From Phocaeicola coprocola DSM 17136 (GTDB lineage Bacteria; Bacteroidota; Bacteroidia; Bacteroidales; Bacteroidaceae): a stretch of 50,634 nucleotides of DNA. Under the pieces are notes generated by a model, which searched no databases, had not been told where the DNA came from, and saw only the letters and a list, made by a program, of their open reading frames with translations. Position numbers and translations under genes: made by a program. The stretch is taken from the NCBI RefSeq assembly GCF_000154845.1, contig NZ_DS981487.1, positions 1-50,634 on the forward strand, read 5' to 3'. This document shows positions 8,625 through 19,000 of the stretch, piece after piece. The number at the start of each line of letters is the position of its first letter. Position 1 is the first letter of the stretch.

Positions 8625-9949
8625 CATTAGTGTCCCGTTAAAATCGGGACGAATTAAATATTAATCAAACAACCCCGGGAAAAGGGGATTTAATTGCTCT
8701 TTGACATCATTGAAATTAGTCTTATTGAACAACTCTTGTAAAGGTGTTTTATCCGTTAATGAAATGCTCAAAATCTGTAGGACCTCATAGGTCGAACGGC
8801 TTAAGTGCAAATCATGTTGGATAATAGCTACCAAACAATAAGTGATAATAGCCACACTTATCTGAATACGGACTGCGTTTTCTGTGGTGCCCCAGAACCT
8901 TTTGATTTTAAGGTGCTGCTTCAACCATTTGAAGAACAGTTCTACAAGCCATCTCTTTTTATAGAGATTAGCTACATCAAGTGCAGATATATGTTTGGCA
9001 TTTGTCAGGAAGGTAAATTCACGATCATCTTCTTCATCATAGAACCTGATAATCCTGAATGATTCCGGATACTTCTTTTCAGAGGTATATCCTGATAATT
9101 TCACTTCAGCATCAGATAGTATATTCTTTGGTAGTCTGCGTTTCCATTTGCAGAACTTAAATTTAAGATTCGACTTGGCTCTTACGACAAAGAAAGAGCC
9201 AGTAAGATGAATCCGATATAGTTCCTTAAACGAATCATACGCTCTATCAAAAATATAGTATGCATTTGGTTCATAATGAATTGCAGACATTGCTGTTGAG
9301 TCATGTTTTGAAGCTGTGGTTACTGTAAAAAAAGCCGGAACCTGAGCCTCAATGTCATAAAGGACATGTGCCTTGACTCCACCTTTTTTACTTCGAAATT
9401 TAGCCCAAGGAAATGTTGCCAAACATAACGGAATGGTGGTTGAATCAAAAGCGTACTTCTTTCCTTCGATATCCAGAATATGAGTAGCTCGTTTATCACT
9501 GGCTTCTTTCATCATGAAGAATGCAAAATCTTCAAAGATTCTGTAATCCCTATTTTGGTTAGCTGATGCAAGTGTGGTTTTGGCCAAGGGTTCACGACCC
9601 AATCCCAAATGATAACACTTGGCTTGATGTGCTTCCAATGCAACAATCAGGTCGCGTAGGCTCTCACGATTGCTTAGCTGTCCGAACATCATAGCAAGAA
9701 GCTGGTTCCAGCAAGTGAAATGTTTGACGTAACGATTTCCATCGTATTTGTCCACGATTCTTCTGAATTTATTGTTGTTCAAAAACTCTACCAATTGAGC
9801 GAAAACATATTTGTCTTGATTCATTTGAAGCCATTTGATTTGGTTTCAAAGGTACAATTTCAAATCGTCGCGCTTTACAAATAGAGTATAATAAGCTATA
9901 TTTCAGTTATTTCAAAGAACTATTTATCCACTTTTACGGGACAGTAATG
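8625..9949 (-). mobile_element. complete IS4-family insertion sequence, 1325 bp
   Basis: The left end reads CATTAGTGTCCCGTTAAAA and the right end, reverse-complemented, reads CATTACTGTCCCGTAAAAG: imperfect inverted repeats. The element is flanked on both sides by the same 9 bases, ACAGACAAT (8616-8624 and 9950-9958), a target duplication typical of IS4-type transposition. It carries one transposase gene on the minus strand. The exact duplication points to a fairly recent insertion. Confidence 0.9.
8661..9824 (-). CDS. IS4-family transposase (DUF4372 plus DDE domain)
   Basis: A 387-residue transposase. The N-terminus (YVFAQLVEFLNNNKFRRIVD to about residue 70) looks like the DUF4372 domain found in Bacteroidetes IS4 transposases. 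The DDE residues are visible: D in FDSTTIPL (about 128), D in IFDRAYDS (about 193) and E in the YREK block YKKRWLVELFFKWLK (about 295). It would catalyse cut-and-paste movement of the element that encloses it. The gene appears intact and fills most of the IS, so the element may still be mobile. Confidence 0.93.
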   Translation of the reverse strand: MNQDKYVFAQLVEFLNNNKFRRIVDKYDGNRYVKHFTCWNQLLAMMFGQLSNRESLRDLIVALEAHQAKCYHLGLGREPLAKTTLASANQNRDYRIFEDFAFFMMKEASDKRATHILDIEGKKYAFDSTTIPLCLATFPWAKFRSKKGGVKAHVLYDIEAQVPAFFTVTTASKHDSTAMSAIHYEPNAYYIFDRAYDSFKELYRIHLTGSFFVVRAKSNLKFKFCKWKRRLPKNILSDAEVKLSGYTSEKKYPESFRIIRFYDEEDDREFTFLTNAKHISALDVANLYKKRWLVELFFKWLKQHLKIKRFWGTTENAVRIQISVAIITYCLVAIIQHDLHLSRSTYEVLQILSISLTDKTPLQELFNKTNFNDVKEQLNPLFPGLFD

Positions 9950-10199
9950 ACAGACAATTTTATTTATTTGGGATATTCCCATTTGAGTTTAAAAGAAGTA
10001 TCTTTGAATGATTACACGTTTGATGAAATATTATGTTTTGATTGGAATGGTAATAAAGTAAAAAAATATAATTTACCTTTTCCGGTAAGTACATTTTGTG
10101 TTATAGATAATTTATTATATGTTACTAGTTTAGAAGATAATAATATGACTATTTATAGATTAGAATCTGATAAATAGTAGTTCGTCAATAATTATTGGG

Positions 10200-10227
10200 T
10201 GCTAATTAGCTTTGATAATTATTAGCA
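10200..10227 (+). terminator. weak hairpin after the lipoprotein array
   Basis: TGCTAAT at 10200-10206 pairs with ATTAGCA at 10221-10227, about 20 bases after the last propeller stop, followed by a T-rich stretch. It is a plausible end of the array transcript before the efflux operon. Confidence 0.4.
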
Positions 10228-10431
10228 TCTTCTATGTGACTATAAATTCACCAGATATGTGTATATTCAATTTCTGTAGATCATAGTAATTCTTGCCTAT
10301 ATTGTGCTTCTAGAAAAAATGTGCAAGATCCATCTACAATATTAAGGTATAAGTTATAGTGTAATGAATTGGATATGTTGATTTGTGAGTGACCTTTTGG
10401 AGGGATATATAAAATTTAAAAATTTTTGGTT

Positions 10432-11505
10432 ATGAATAGATGTGGCAGATATGCGATACTGTTGCTTGCCGCCGGAATGTTGGGCAGTTGCAGCGGAGGA
10501 AAAAATGATGCTTCCGGAAAGGAAGGAGTAGAAACAGTTTTGCCCTCACAGGCGAACGAGGTGACGGTCATGACGCTGAAGAAGACTGCGTTCAGCCATG
10601 AGCTGGTGAGCAACGGCAAGGTGACGGCCTCACAGTATGCCGACCTTTCGTTCCGCGTTACATCGGAGCCGGTGGCACACATCTATGTGAAGAACGGCGA
10701 CCATGTAAGGAAAGGCCAGAAGATAGCCGAACTTGACCTTTTCACCCTGAAGAACAGTCTGGAGAAGGCGGAGATAGCCCTGCGCCAGTCGGAACTGGAA
10801 ATGAAGGATGTGCTGATAAGTCAGGGGTATTCACCCGACCGTATGAAGGAAATCCCCAAAGATATTGTACAGCTTGCCGAGGTGAAGAGTGGTTACGGAC
10901 AGAGCCGTGCCGCATACGAACTGGCAAGGTACGAGCTTGAACAGGCAGTGATCACCGCACCCTTCGACGGGGTTGTGGCGAATCTTGAATCGCGCAGCTT
11001 CAACCGTCCTGACGGTTCGAAGCCTTTCTGCCGTGTGATAGGAAGCGGGGGCATGGAAGTGGCTTTCAAGGTGCTGGAGAGTGAACTGCCGCTTGTCAGG
11101 CGAGGAGACCGGGTGGAGGTGGCTCCGTTTGCCGGGACAGCCGGGGCATGCAGCGGTACGGTGTCGGAAATCAACCCGCTGGTGGATGAAAACGGACTGG
11201 TGAGCGTAAGGGCCAGGGTGAACGGCGGAGTGAAGCTATTTGACGGCATGAATGTGCGTGTGAGCGTGAAACGTTCTATTCCCGATCAGTTTGTGGTGCC
11301 TAAGACGGCCGTGGTACTGCGTACAGGCAAGCAAGTGATATTTACCTTGAAGGACGGCAAGGCGATGTGGAACTATGTGACTACCGGACTGGAGAACATG
11401 ACCGAATATACCGTGATAGGTGACGGTATGGAGGAAGGGGCACAGATCATCGTGACCGGAAACGTGAACCTTGCTCATGAAGCTCCGGTTAAAGTGATAC
11501 CTTAA
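10432..11505 (+). CDS. RND efflux periplasmic adaptor (membrane fusion protein) lipoprotein
   Basis: A 357-residue adaptor that would bridge the inner-membrane pump to the outer-membrane channel. I chose the ATG at 10432 over a TTG at 10426. The signal peptide ends in the lipobox LGSC. A lipoyl-type segment (YVKNGDHVRKGQKIAELD near residue 85) leads into a coiled-coil hairpin (LEKAEIALRQSELEMKDVLI) and back (ITAPFDGVV near 180), followed by barrel strands, as in AcrA/HlyD proteins. It is the first gene of a four-gene operon and stops 14 bases before the permease. Base composition here is clearly more GC-rich than in the lipoprotein array just upstream. Confidence 0.92.
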   Translation: MNRCGRYAILLLAAGMLGSCSGGKNDASGKEGVETVLPSQANEVTVMTLKKTAFSHELVSNGKVTASQYADLSFRVTSEPVAHIYVKNGDHVRKGQKIAELDLFTLKNSLEKAEIALRQSELEMKDVLISQGYSPDRMKEIPKDIVQLAEVKSGYGQSRAAYELARYELEQAVITAPFDGVVANLESRSFNRPDGSKPFCRVIGSGGMEVAFKVLESELPLVRRGDRVEVAPFAGTAGACSGTVSEINPLVDENGLVSVRARVNGGVKLFDGMNVRVSVKRSIPDQFVVPKTAVVLRTGKQVIFTLKDGKAMWNYVTTGLENMTEYTVIGDGMEEGAQIIVTGNVNLAHEAPVKVIP

Positions 11506-11519
11506 AACATGTCCGTACT

Positions 11520-14500
11520 ATGGTAAGATTTCTGATTAAAAGACCGATAGCGGTACTCATGGCTTTCACTGCTTGCTTCATCGTGGGGCTGGTGACTTAT
11601 TTCTCGCTGCCCGTATCGCTGCTGCCCGATATAGATATTCCGCAGATAACTGTACAGGTGACGGGTGAGAACTCTTCTGCACGTGAGCTGGAGAATACGA
11701 TGGTGGCTCCCGTGAGAAGACAGCTTATGCAGGTGTCTGGACTCAGCGAGATGAGGAGCGAGACACGCGACGGTTCGGGCATCATCCGGCTGTCGTTCGA
11801 TTTCGGTACGGATACCGACCTTGCTTTCATTGAGGTGAATGAGAAGATTGATGCCGCAATGAACAGTCTGCCGAGGGATGCGGTACGTCCAAAGGCTATC
11901 AAAGCGAGTGCTACCGATATTCCTGTGTTCTATTTGAACATGACCTTGAAGGATGAGGTTCCGTATCAGGAAACTGATGGTAATGCTTTTCTCGAAATGT
12001 GTACCTTGGCTGAGAATGTGGTGAAACGCCGTATCGAGCAACTGCCTCAGGTGGCAATGGCCGATATGACCGGTGTACCGCAGAAGATGCTGCGCATTGT
12101 ACCCGATATGGGGAAGATGGAAAGTTTAGGTATGGGGATATCTGATTTGGAAGGTATACTTTCATCGAACAATGTAGAGCCGGGGAGCATGCTGGTACGC
12201 GATGGTTACTATGAATATAACATTCGTATTGCATCGCTATTACGTACACCGGAGGATGTGGAGAATATTTACTTTAACCACAATGGACTGGTAATGCAGC
12301 TGAAGGATATTTGTGATGTGCAGATGGTGACACGCAATGAAATGGGACGCTCGCTGGCAGGAGGGAAGCGGGCGGTGACGCTTGCCATCATCAAGCAGGG
12401 AGAAGAAAATATGGATAATTTGCGTAAGGAACTGAAGGAAACTACGGATTATTTTACAAAGATATATCCTGATATTGAATTTAGTATTACACGTAATCAG
12501 ACGGAATTATTGGATTATACGATTTCTAACTTACAGCAGAATTTTACGCTGGGTTTTCTGTTTATATTTATTGTAGCTTTCTTTTTTATCGGGGATGTAC
12601 GTTCGCCACTGATTATCGGCATTACCATGATTACTTCTGTAATCATTACTTTTTCCCTTTTCTATATTTGTAAAATATCGCTCAATGTAATCTCGCTTTC
12701 GGGGATGATACTGGCAGTGGGTATGATGATAGATAATGCGATCATTGTGACAGAAAATGTATCGCAATACCGGGAGAAGGGGTATTCGCTGAAACGTGCA
12801 GCTGTGGCGGGAACTTCGGAAATGATTACGCCCATGCTTAGTTCGTCGCTTACCACTGTTGCGGTGTTCGTACCGTTGGTGTTCATGAGTGGGATAGCCG
12901 GTGCCATTTTCATGGATGAAGCATTTTCTATCACATCTGGATTGTTGGTCTCTTATTTTGCTGGTATCATGTTGTTGCCTGTGTTGTATGTATTGTTCTA
13001 CCGTATGGGTATAAGGAAGCACAACTGGTTTACTGCCAGCTTCAAAAATCTCCTGAAGAACGAGTGGCTTGTACGTTTCTATGATGCTGGTATAGAATGG
13101 GTGTTTGCACATAAAAAGATGACGATGGCATTTGCTATAGTTTCGCTTCCGCTCTGTGTGCTGATGTTTATGCTGATTGACAAGGAGCGTATGCCTGAGA
13201 TTGACCAGAATGAAACGGTGGTGAGCATAGAATGGAACGAGAATATTCATGTGGACGAGAACAACCGCAGGGTGAATGCCATACTGGCCATGACCGATTC
13301 TCTTGTAGAGAAACATACGGCATATGTCGGTATGCAGGATTATTTACTTGGAACGGAAAACGAACTTTCTGCTGCTGAGGCTGAGCTTTATTTCCGTACG
13401 GCTGAACCGTCGGGTATATCTGTGCTGACAGAACTTATTGGCCAGGAAGTTCGTAAGAAGTATCCGGCTGCTACGGTTACATTCTCGCCTCCTGTAACTA
13501 TTTTCGAAAAGCTTTTTGTTACAGGGGAACCTGACCTTGTAGCACAGCTCCGAGCTTCTGATCATACCTCAACTCCTGAGGCGGAGGATGTGAGAGCTAT
13601 AGAGGCGGCCATTGCCGGAGAAACCGGATATACGCCTGATGATACGCCGTTCCGGAAGCAGCTGAACTTGGAGGTAGACCGTAGCCGTCTTCTGTTGTAC
13701 AATGTGGATTATGATGAGGTGGTGAGGATGATTCGTACTGCACTGAAGGATAATCAGGTGTCTACCTTGCGCTCGTACCAGCAATATCTGCCTATCGGCA
13801 TAGCTGGAAGGGAGATGAGCGTGAATCGTATATTGGCCGAAACTTTAGTTGAAGTGAAAACGACTGACGGTTCATCCGAAAGGAATTATGTCCCTCTTCG
13901 TGAGTTTGTACGGATTGTTCCTGATGAGGATCTCAAGGAGATTACGGCCGGACGCAACGGTGAGTATATCCCCGTAAATTTCTATAATGTAGATAATGTA
14001 CCGAAGGTGATGGAGGAGGTGCGCAATGTTGTAGGAAGTGACAGCCGTTGGGATGTATCGTTTGGCGGAAGTTTCTTCTCTAATAAGAAAATGATGGGGG
14101 AACTGACTGTTATTCTGCTTATATCGGTGCTGCTTATGTACTTTATCTTGTGTGCCCAGTTTGAGAGTTTCCTTCAGCCGCTTATCGTATTGGCTGAAAT
14201 TCCAATGGATATAGCCTTCGGGCTTGTGTTGCTGTGGGCTACGGGGCATACCATGAATCTGATGTCGGCTATTGGTATCATTGTTTCATGTGGTATTGTG
14301 GTGAATGACTCTATCCTGAAGCTGGACTCCATCAACGAATTGCGTAAGGAGGGGATGCCGTTGCTGGATGCAATTCATACGGCAGGTCACAGAAGACTCA
14401 GGGCTATAATCATGACTACCTTGACTACTGTGTTTGCGATGGTTCCTCTGCTCTTTACTTCCGATTTAGGTTCGGAGATGCAGCGGCCGCTTTCTATTGC

Positions 14501-14600
14501 TATGATAGGTACAATGATGGTTGGGCTTATCGTAAGTCTTTTTGTAATTCCTCTTATTTACTGGTTTATATATAGAAAACATGAAACTCAGAAAATTTAG
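11520..14600 (+). CDS. RND efflux permease, first copy (AcrB/HAE1-like)
   Basis: A 1026-residue proton-driven inner-membrane pump subunit. The N-terminal helix (FLIKRPIAVLMAFTACFIVG) and the two large periplasmic loops have AcrB-like layout. The TM4 proton-relay region reads GMMIDNAIIVTENV, with D-N in place of the D-D pair of E. coli AcrB, a common variant. The second half repeats the pattern, with GIIVSCGIVVNDSILKLDSI near residue 920. Its end overlaps the channel gene by 20 bases, implying translational coupling. The substrate cannot be read from the sequence. Confidence 0.93.
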   Translation: MVRFLIKRPIAVLMAFTACFIVGLVTYFSLPVSLLPDIDIPQITVQVTGENSSARELENTMVAPVRRQLMQVSGLSEMRSETRDGSGIIRLSFDFGTDTDLAFIEVNEKIDAAMNSLPRDAVRPKAIKASATDIPVFYLNMTLKDEVPYQETDGNAFLEMCTLAENVVKRRIEQLPQVAMADMTGVPQKMLRIVPDMGKMESLGMGISDLEGILSSNNVEPGSMLVRDGYYEYNIRIASLLRTPEDVENIYFNHNGLVMQLKDICDVQMVTRNEMGRSLAGGKRAVTLAIIKQGEENMDNLRKELKETTDYFTKIYPDIEFSITRNQTELLDYTISNLQQNFTLGFLFIFIVAFFFIGDVRSPLIIGITMITSVIITFSLFYICKISLNVISLSGMILAVGMMIDNAIIVTENVSQYREKGYSLKRAAVAGTSEMITPMLSSSLTTVAVFVPLVFMSGIAGAIFMDEAFSITSGLLVSYFAGIMLLPVLYVLFYRMGIRKHNWFTASFKNLLKNEWLVRFYDAGIEWVFAHKKMTMAFAIVSLPLCVLMFMLIDKERMPEIDQNETVVSIEWNENIHVDENNRRVNAILAMTDSLVEKHTAYVGMQDYLLGTENELSAAEAELYFRTAEPSGISVLTELIGQEVRKKYPAATVTFSPPVTIFEKLFVTGEPDLVAQLRASDHTSTPEAEDVRAIEAAIAGETGYTPDDTPFRKQLNLEVDRSRLLLYNVDYDEVVRMIRTALKDNQVSTLRSYQQYLPIGIAGREMSVNRILAETLVEVKTTDGSSERNYVPLREFVRIVPDEDLKEITAGRNGEYIPVNFYNVDNVPKVMEEVRNVVGSDSRWDVSFGGSFFSNKKMMGELTVILLISVLLMYFILCAQFESFLQPLIVLAEIPMDIAFGLVLLWATGHTMNLMSAIGIIVSCGIVVNDSILKLDSINELRKEGMPLLDAIHTAGHRRLRAIIMTTLTTVFAMVPLLFTSDLGSEMQRPLSIAMIGTMMVGLIVSLFVIPLIYWFIYRKHETQKI

Positions 14601-16068
14601 TATATTGTTCCTGCTTGCTTGTTGCGGGATGGGAGCACAGGGTCAGAGTGTACTCAGATTGGACCTGAAGGAAACTATTACGATGGCAAACGATAGCTCA
14701 CTGTCGGCTTTCCGTTACCAGAATATGTATTTATCGGGCTACTGGGAATACAGAAGCTATAAAGCGGCACGACTGCCGAGCCTCACGTTGAATATGACTC
14801 CCGCGCAGTATTATCGCTATATTACGCAACGTTACGACTCGCAGGAGAATGTCGATGTGTACCGTGAACAGCAGATGCTGAGTGCAAGTGCAGGGCTGAG
14901 CATTGCGCAGAATTTAGACTTGCTGGGTGGTACGTTTTATGTGGATACACAGCTTGACTATATGCGAAACTTCGGTGAAACGAATTTTACCCAGTTCTCT
15001 ACTGTTCCTTTCCGTATTGGCTATCAGCAGGAGCTTTTGGGATTCAATGCTTTCAGATGGGACAGGAAGATAGAACCGTTGAAGTTTGATAAAGTGAAGA
15101 AACAGTATCTTTATAATGCCGAAAGTGTGTCGGAAGAAGCTGTGAATTATTTTTTTGCTCTTGCTATGGCTCAGGCCGACTATGAACTGGCACAAGATAA
15201 TGTGGCGACTTCTGATACATTGTATGCAATAGGAGAGCAGAGGCAGAAAATTGCGTCTATCTCACAGGCTGACTTGCTTACGCTGAAATTGGATAAGGTG
15301 AATGCGCGCAATACGCTGAGAAATGCTGAGATTGCTCGTAAGCGTGCTATGTCTGCACTTGCTACGTTTTTGAATCTGGATCGTAATTCGTATATAGAGA
15401 TCAATCTTCCGGCTCGTCCTCGGCATGTCGATATTCCTGCCGACCGGGCTATTGTTCTTGCTCGCGAGAATAATCCTACTTTTTTGGAGCAGCGCCAGAA
15501 TGTGCTGGAGGCGGAACGTGAGGTAGACCGCACGAAGAAAGAGTCTCGCTTCAATGCCAGTTTCAATGCGAGTGTGGGTTTCAATCAAGTGCCCGATAAT
15601 ATCAGTGCTGCTTATCGTAATCTTCTGCAGCAGGATCTTGTGTCGTTTACTGTATCCATACCGCTTGTTGACTGGGGGGGGCGCAAGGGTAAGTACAACA
15701 TGGCCAAGAATAACCTTAATGTTGTGAAGATTGCTGCTCGTCAGGAGGAAATCAGTCTGGAGGAGGATGTGATGATGACGGTGAGCGACTTCAGTGTGCA
15801 ACAGGATATGATAGCTAGTGCGGAAGAGGCTCTCGACCTTGCGGAGCTGGCATACGACCAGACACGTAAGCGTTTTATCATTGGGAAGGCTGACATTAAT
15901 AGTCTGACGCTGGCACTGAACCGCCAGCAGGAGGCTCAGAAGAATTATATAGAGGCTATGCAGAATTACTGGCTGAATTACTATAAAATACGTAAACTTA
16001 CGTTGTTTGACTTTGAGTCGGGTATTTCTCTTTCCGACCGATTTGATTTTGACAACCTGCTGAGATGA
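14581..16068 (+). CDS. TolC-family outer-membrane efflux channel
   Basis: A 495-residue protein with a cleavable signal (MKLRKFSILFLLACCGMGAQ), followed by long alpha-helical segments and two related halves, as in TolC. Strong examples are LTLKLDKVNARNTLRNAEIA near 240 and VQQDMIASAEEALDLAELAY near 405. It would form the trimeric outer-membrane exit duct for the adjacent adaptor and pumps. The start overlaps the end of the first permease, and the stop is 7 bases before the second permease. Confidence 0.9.
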   Translation: MKLRKFSILFLLACCGMGAQGQSVLRLDLKETITMANDSSLSAFRYQNMYLSGYWEYRSYKAARLPSLTLNMTPAQYYRYITQRYDSQENVDVYREQQMLSASAGLSIAQNLDLLGGTFYVDTQLDYMRNFGETNFTQFSTVPFRIGYQQELLGFNAFRWDRKIEPLKFDKVKKQYLYNAESVSEEAVNYFFALAMAQADYELAQDNVATSDTLYAIGEQRQKIASISQADLLTLKLDKVNARNTLRNAEIARKRAMSALATFLNLDRNSYIEINLPARPRHVDIPADRAIVLARENNPTFLEQRQNVLEAEREVDRTKKESRFNASFNASVGFNQVPDNISAAYRNLLQQDLVSFTVSIPLVDWGGRKGKYNMAKNNLNVVKIAARQEEISLEEDVMMTVSDFSVQQDMIASAEEALDLAELAYDQTRKRFIIGKADINSLTLALNRQQEAQKNYIEAMQNYWLNYYKIRKLTLFDFESGISLSDRFDFDNLLR

Positions 16069-16075
16069 CTTTGAA

Positions 16076-19000
16076 ATGAGTATGAAGGATAAAATAGAAG
16101 GACGTCCTCTTGTATGGTCGTCGTTTACGCTGATTGTTACATTCGTTTGTCTGTCGCTGGTGGGACTGGCACTGGTACCTCTTCTGCCGGTGAAACTTTC
16201 GCCGTCGCATGATATGCCGGGACTTTCGGTATCGTTCTCTATGCCGGGTAATTCGGCAAGGGTGGTGGAAACGGAGGTTACCAGCCGTCTGGAAGGTATA
16301 CTGTCGAGGGTAAACGGAATAAAGAATATAAGTTCTACTTCGGACAACGGAAGCGGGTATATCCGAATAGAACTTGACAGTCATGCTGATATTGATGCTG
16401 CACGCTTTGAGGTTTCTACTCTTATAAGGCAGTTGTGGTCGCAGCTTCCCGATGGGGTGAGTTATCCGCTTATCTCCACGCAAAGAAGCGACGAGAATGC
16501 ATCGCGTCCTTTTATGACTTATACGCTTAATGCACCTGCTATTCCGATTGTAATTCAGAAATATGGTGAGGAACGTATCAAGCCGATGCTTTCGGCTTTG
16601 GACGGTGTGTATAAAGTGGAACTCAGCGGCGCTACGCCTATGGAGTGGCGCATTGTGTATGACAATGTGCAACTTGAGAATCTTGGAATAGGTGTTCAGG
16701 ATATACTGAATGCTATAGAAGAAAGGTATGGCAGGGAGTTTCTGGGTATCTGTGAAGTGGAAAATGCTAAAGGGAACTCGGAATGGATAAGGCTTGTACG
16801 TACCACTGAGGGTAGCACTGATGGTTTCGTGCCATCGGAGATTGCTGTAAGGGCAAAAGACGGAAGTATGGTTCCTCTTGACCGTCTGGTCAGAGTGACA
16901 CGTGCGGAGCAAGAGCCCGCTTCGTATTACCGTATCAACGGACTTAATTCAGTATATCTTTCCATTACGGCTTTGGAAACTGCCAACCAGCTAGCTTTGG
17001 CTGAGCAAGTGAAGAAGGTAATAGCTGAGGCTGAAACTGCAATGCCGCCTGGATATGAGATTCATACTAGTTATGATGCTACGGAATTCATCTCCAAAGA
17101 GTTGGATACTATTTATTTCCGTACCGGAATAACTGTGCTGATTTTGCTGCTCTTTGTAGCTCTTATTACACGCAATATGCGTTATCTTTTTCTTATCGTT
17201 ACAGGGCTGGCTGTGAACATTGCCGTGGCTCTTATTCTGTATTATGCTTTCGGACTGGAAATTCAACTCTATTCCCTGGCAGGTATTACTCTTTCACTGA
17301 ATCTGGTGATAGATAATATCATAGTTATGACCGATCATATACTGAGAAAGCATAATCTGAAAGCCTTCATGTCGGTCTTGGCTGCTACGCTGACAACTAT
17401 CGGTGCGCTGGTCATTATTTTCTTCCTTGACGAGAAGATACGACTTAATCTTCAGGATTTTGCGGCTGTGGTGATTATTAATCTTGGCATTTCGTTGCTG
17501 GTAGCTCTTTTTTTCGTACCTCCTATGATCGAAAAAATTGGGCTGGCAAAAGGTAAGCCTCGTCATGCCCGTATGTGGGTAAAGCGTGCTGTAGTGTATT
17601 TTACTCGTTTCTACCGTAATATGATAGTGCTGCTGAGTCGATATAGAGTGGTAGCTTTCATATTATTAGTGCTTGGTTTCGGGCTTCCGGTATTCATGCT
17701 TCCGGAAAAGATAGAAGATGTAGAGGCAAAAGGAAAATGGGCTGAATGGTATAATAAAATATTCGATAACACTATTTATAAAGAAGATATTAAACCTGTT
17801 GTAGATAAGGTTTTGGGAGGCTCTCTCCGTCTCTTTGCAGAGAAGGTATACGACGGCAGTTATTTCAATCGTGACGAGAGTGAGGTAGTGCTGTATATCA
17901 ATGCTACATTGCCGAATGGTAGTACGCTGGAACAGATGAATGAGCTTATCAAGAAGATGGAAACTTATTTGAGCAGGTTTAAGGAGATACGTCAATTTCA
18001 GACTTCAGTGTATGATGCACGTCGGGCCAGTATTCAGGTATTCTTTAAAAAGGAGTATAGTCATACGGGATTCCCATATGTACTGAAGTCGAATGTGATA
18101 AGCCGTTCGCTAACTATCGGTGGAGGAAGTTGGAGTGTATACGGACTTCAGGATCAGGGATTCAGTAATGATGTGAGAGAGTCGGCTGGGAGTTTTCGTG
18201 TGAAGATGTATGGTTACAATTATGATGAGTTGTGTCATTGGGCTGAGGAGATGAAGAAGCAGCTTCTTTCTCATCGCCGTATTAAAGAAGTGACCGTAAA
18301 TTCGGAATTTTCGTGGTGGAAGGACGATTATACAGAGTTTTATCTGGAGTTTGACAAGCGTAAAATGGCAGAAGAGAATCTTACAGCATACGACTTGTTT
18401 GCTGTGTTGCGACCTGTATTTATGCGTGATCAGTTGGCTGGAAGTATTATTTATGACAATAGTTTGGAGTATCTGCGGCTTTCATCGAAACAGAGTAGTG
18501 GCTATGACGTATGGGCGTTCATGTCGGTTCCGTTTATGGTGAAGGGCAAACAGTATAAGCTTTCCGATCTTGCTATGCTTGCCAAGGGGCAGGCTCCCAA
18601 ACAAATAGCCAAGGAGAATCAGCAGTATAGAATTTGTCTGCAATATGAATATATCGGCTCATCGGAACAAGGCAAGAAGCTTTTGGATAAAGATATCGAG
18701 GTTCTCAGGAAACGGCTGCCGATGGGGTATACCGTAGAGAGTGAGAATGCTTACTGGAGTTGGAATAAAGACGACAACAGTCAGTATTTCTTGTTGCTGA
18801 TAGTGGTTGCTATCATTTTCTTTATCTCGGCTATCTTATTCAATTCATTAATTCAGCCGCTTGCTATCATTTTTGTGATACCGGTGTCATATATCGGAGT
18901 GTTTCTGACCTTCTATCTTTTCGGACTAAATTTCGATCAGGGAGGTTTTGCGTCTTTTGTACTGCTTTGCGGTATTACAGTGAACGCAAGTATCTATATC

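Larger units (their letters stand above)
7800..10177 (+). pseudogene. propeller lipoprotein gene split by IS insertion
   Basis: The left part (7800-8624) encodes a signal peptide with the lipobox IFSC, the motif ENAPNEFIDFG in the position of the propeller hallmark, and runs to GILELFNTDN. The right part (9959-10177) resumes with FIYLGYSH and EILCFDWNGNKVKKYNLPF, the last-blade signature. Removing the element at 8625-9949 and one copy of the 9-base duplication restores one open frame of 347 residues, the normal family size. As it stands, the left part can give a 276-residue product ending in two extra codons from the element. It follows NVEALA copy 2, repeating the peptide-then-propeller order seen at 3291-4606. 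Confidence 0.85.

Noticed and set aside
12531..13316. Long open frames antisense to the RND, TolC and other large genes.
   Set aside because: They mirror real genes, are rich in His/Arg/Tyr from reversed codons, lack starts with signals, and show no family motif.
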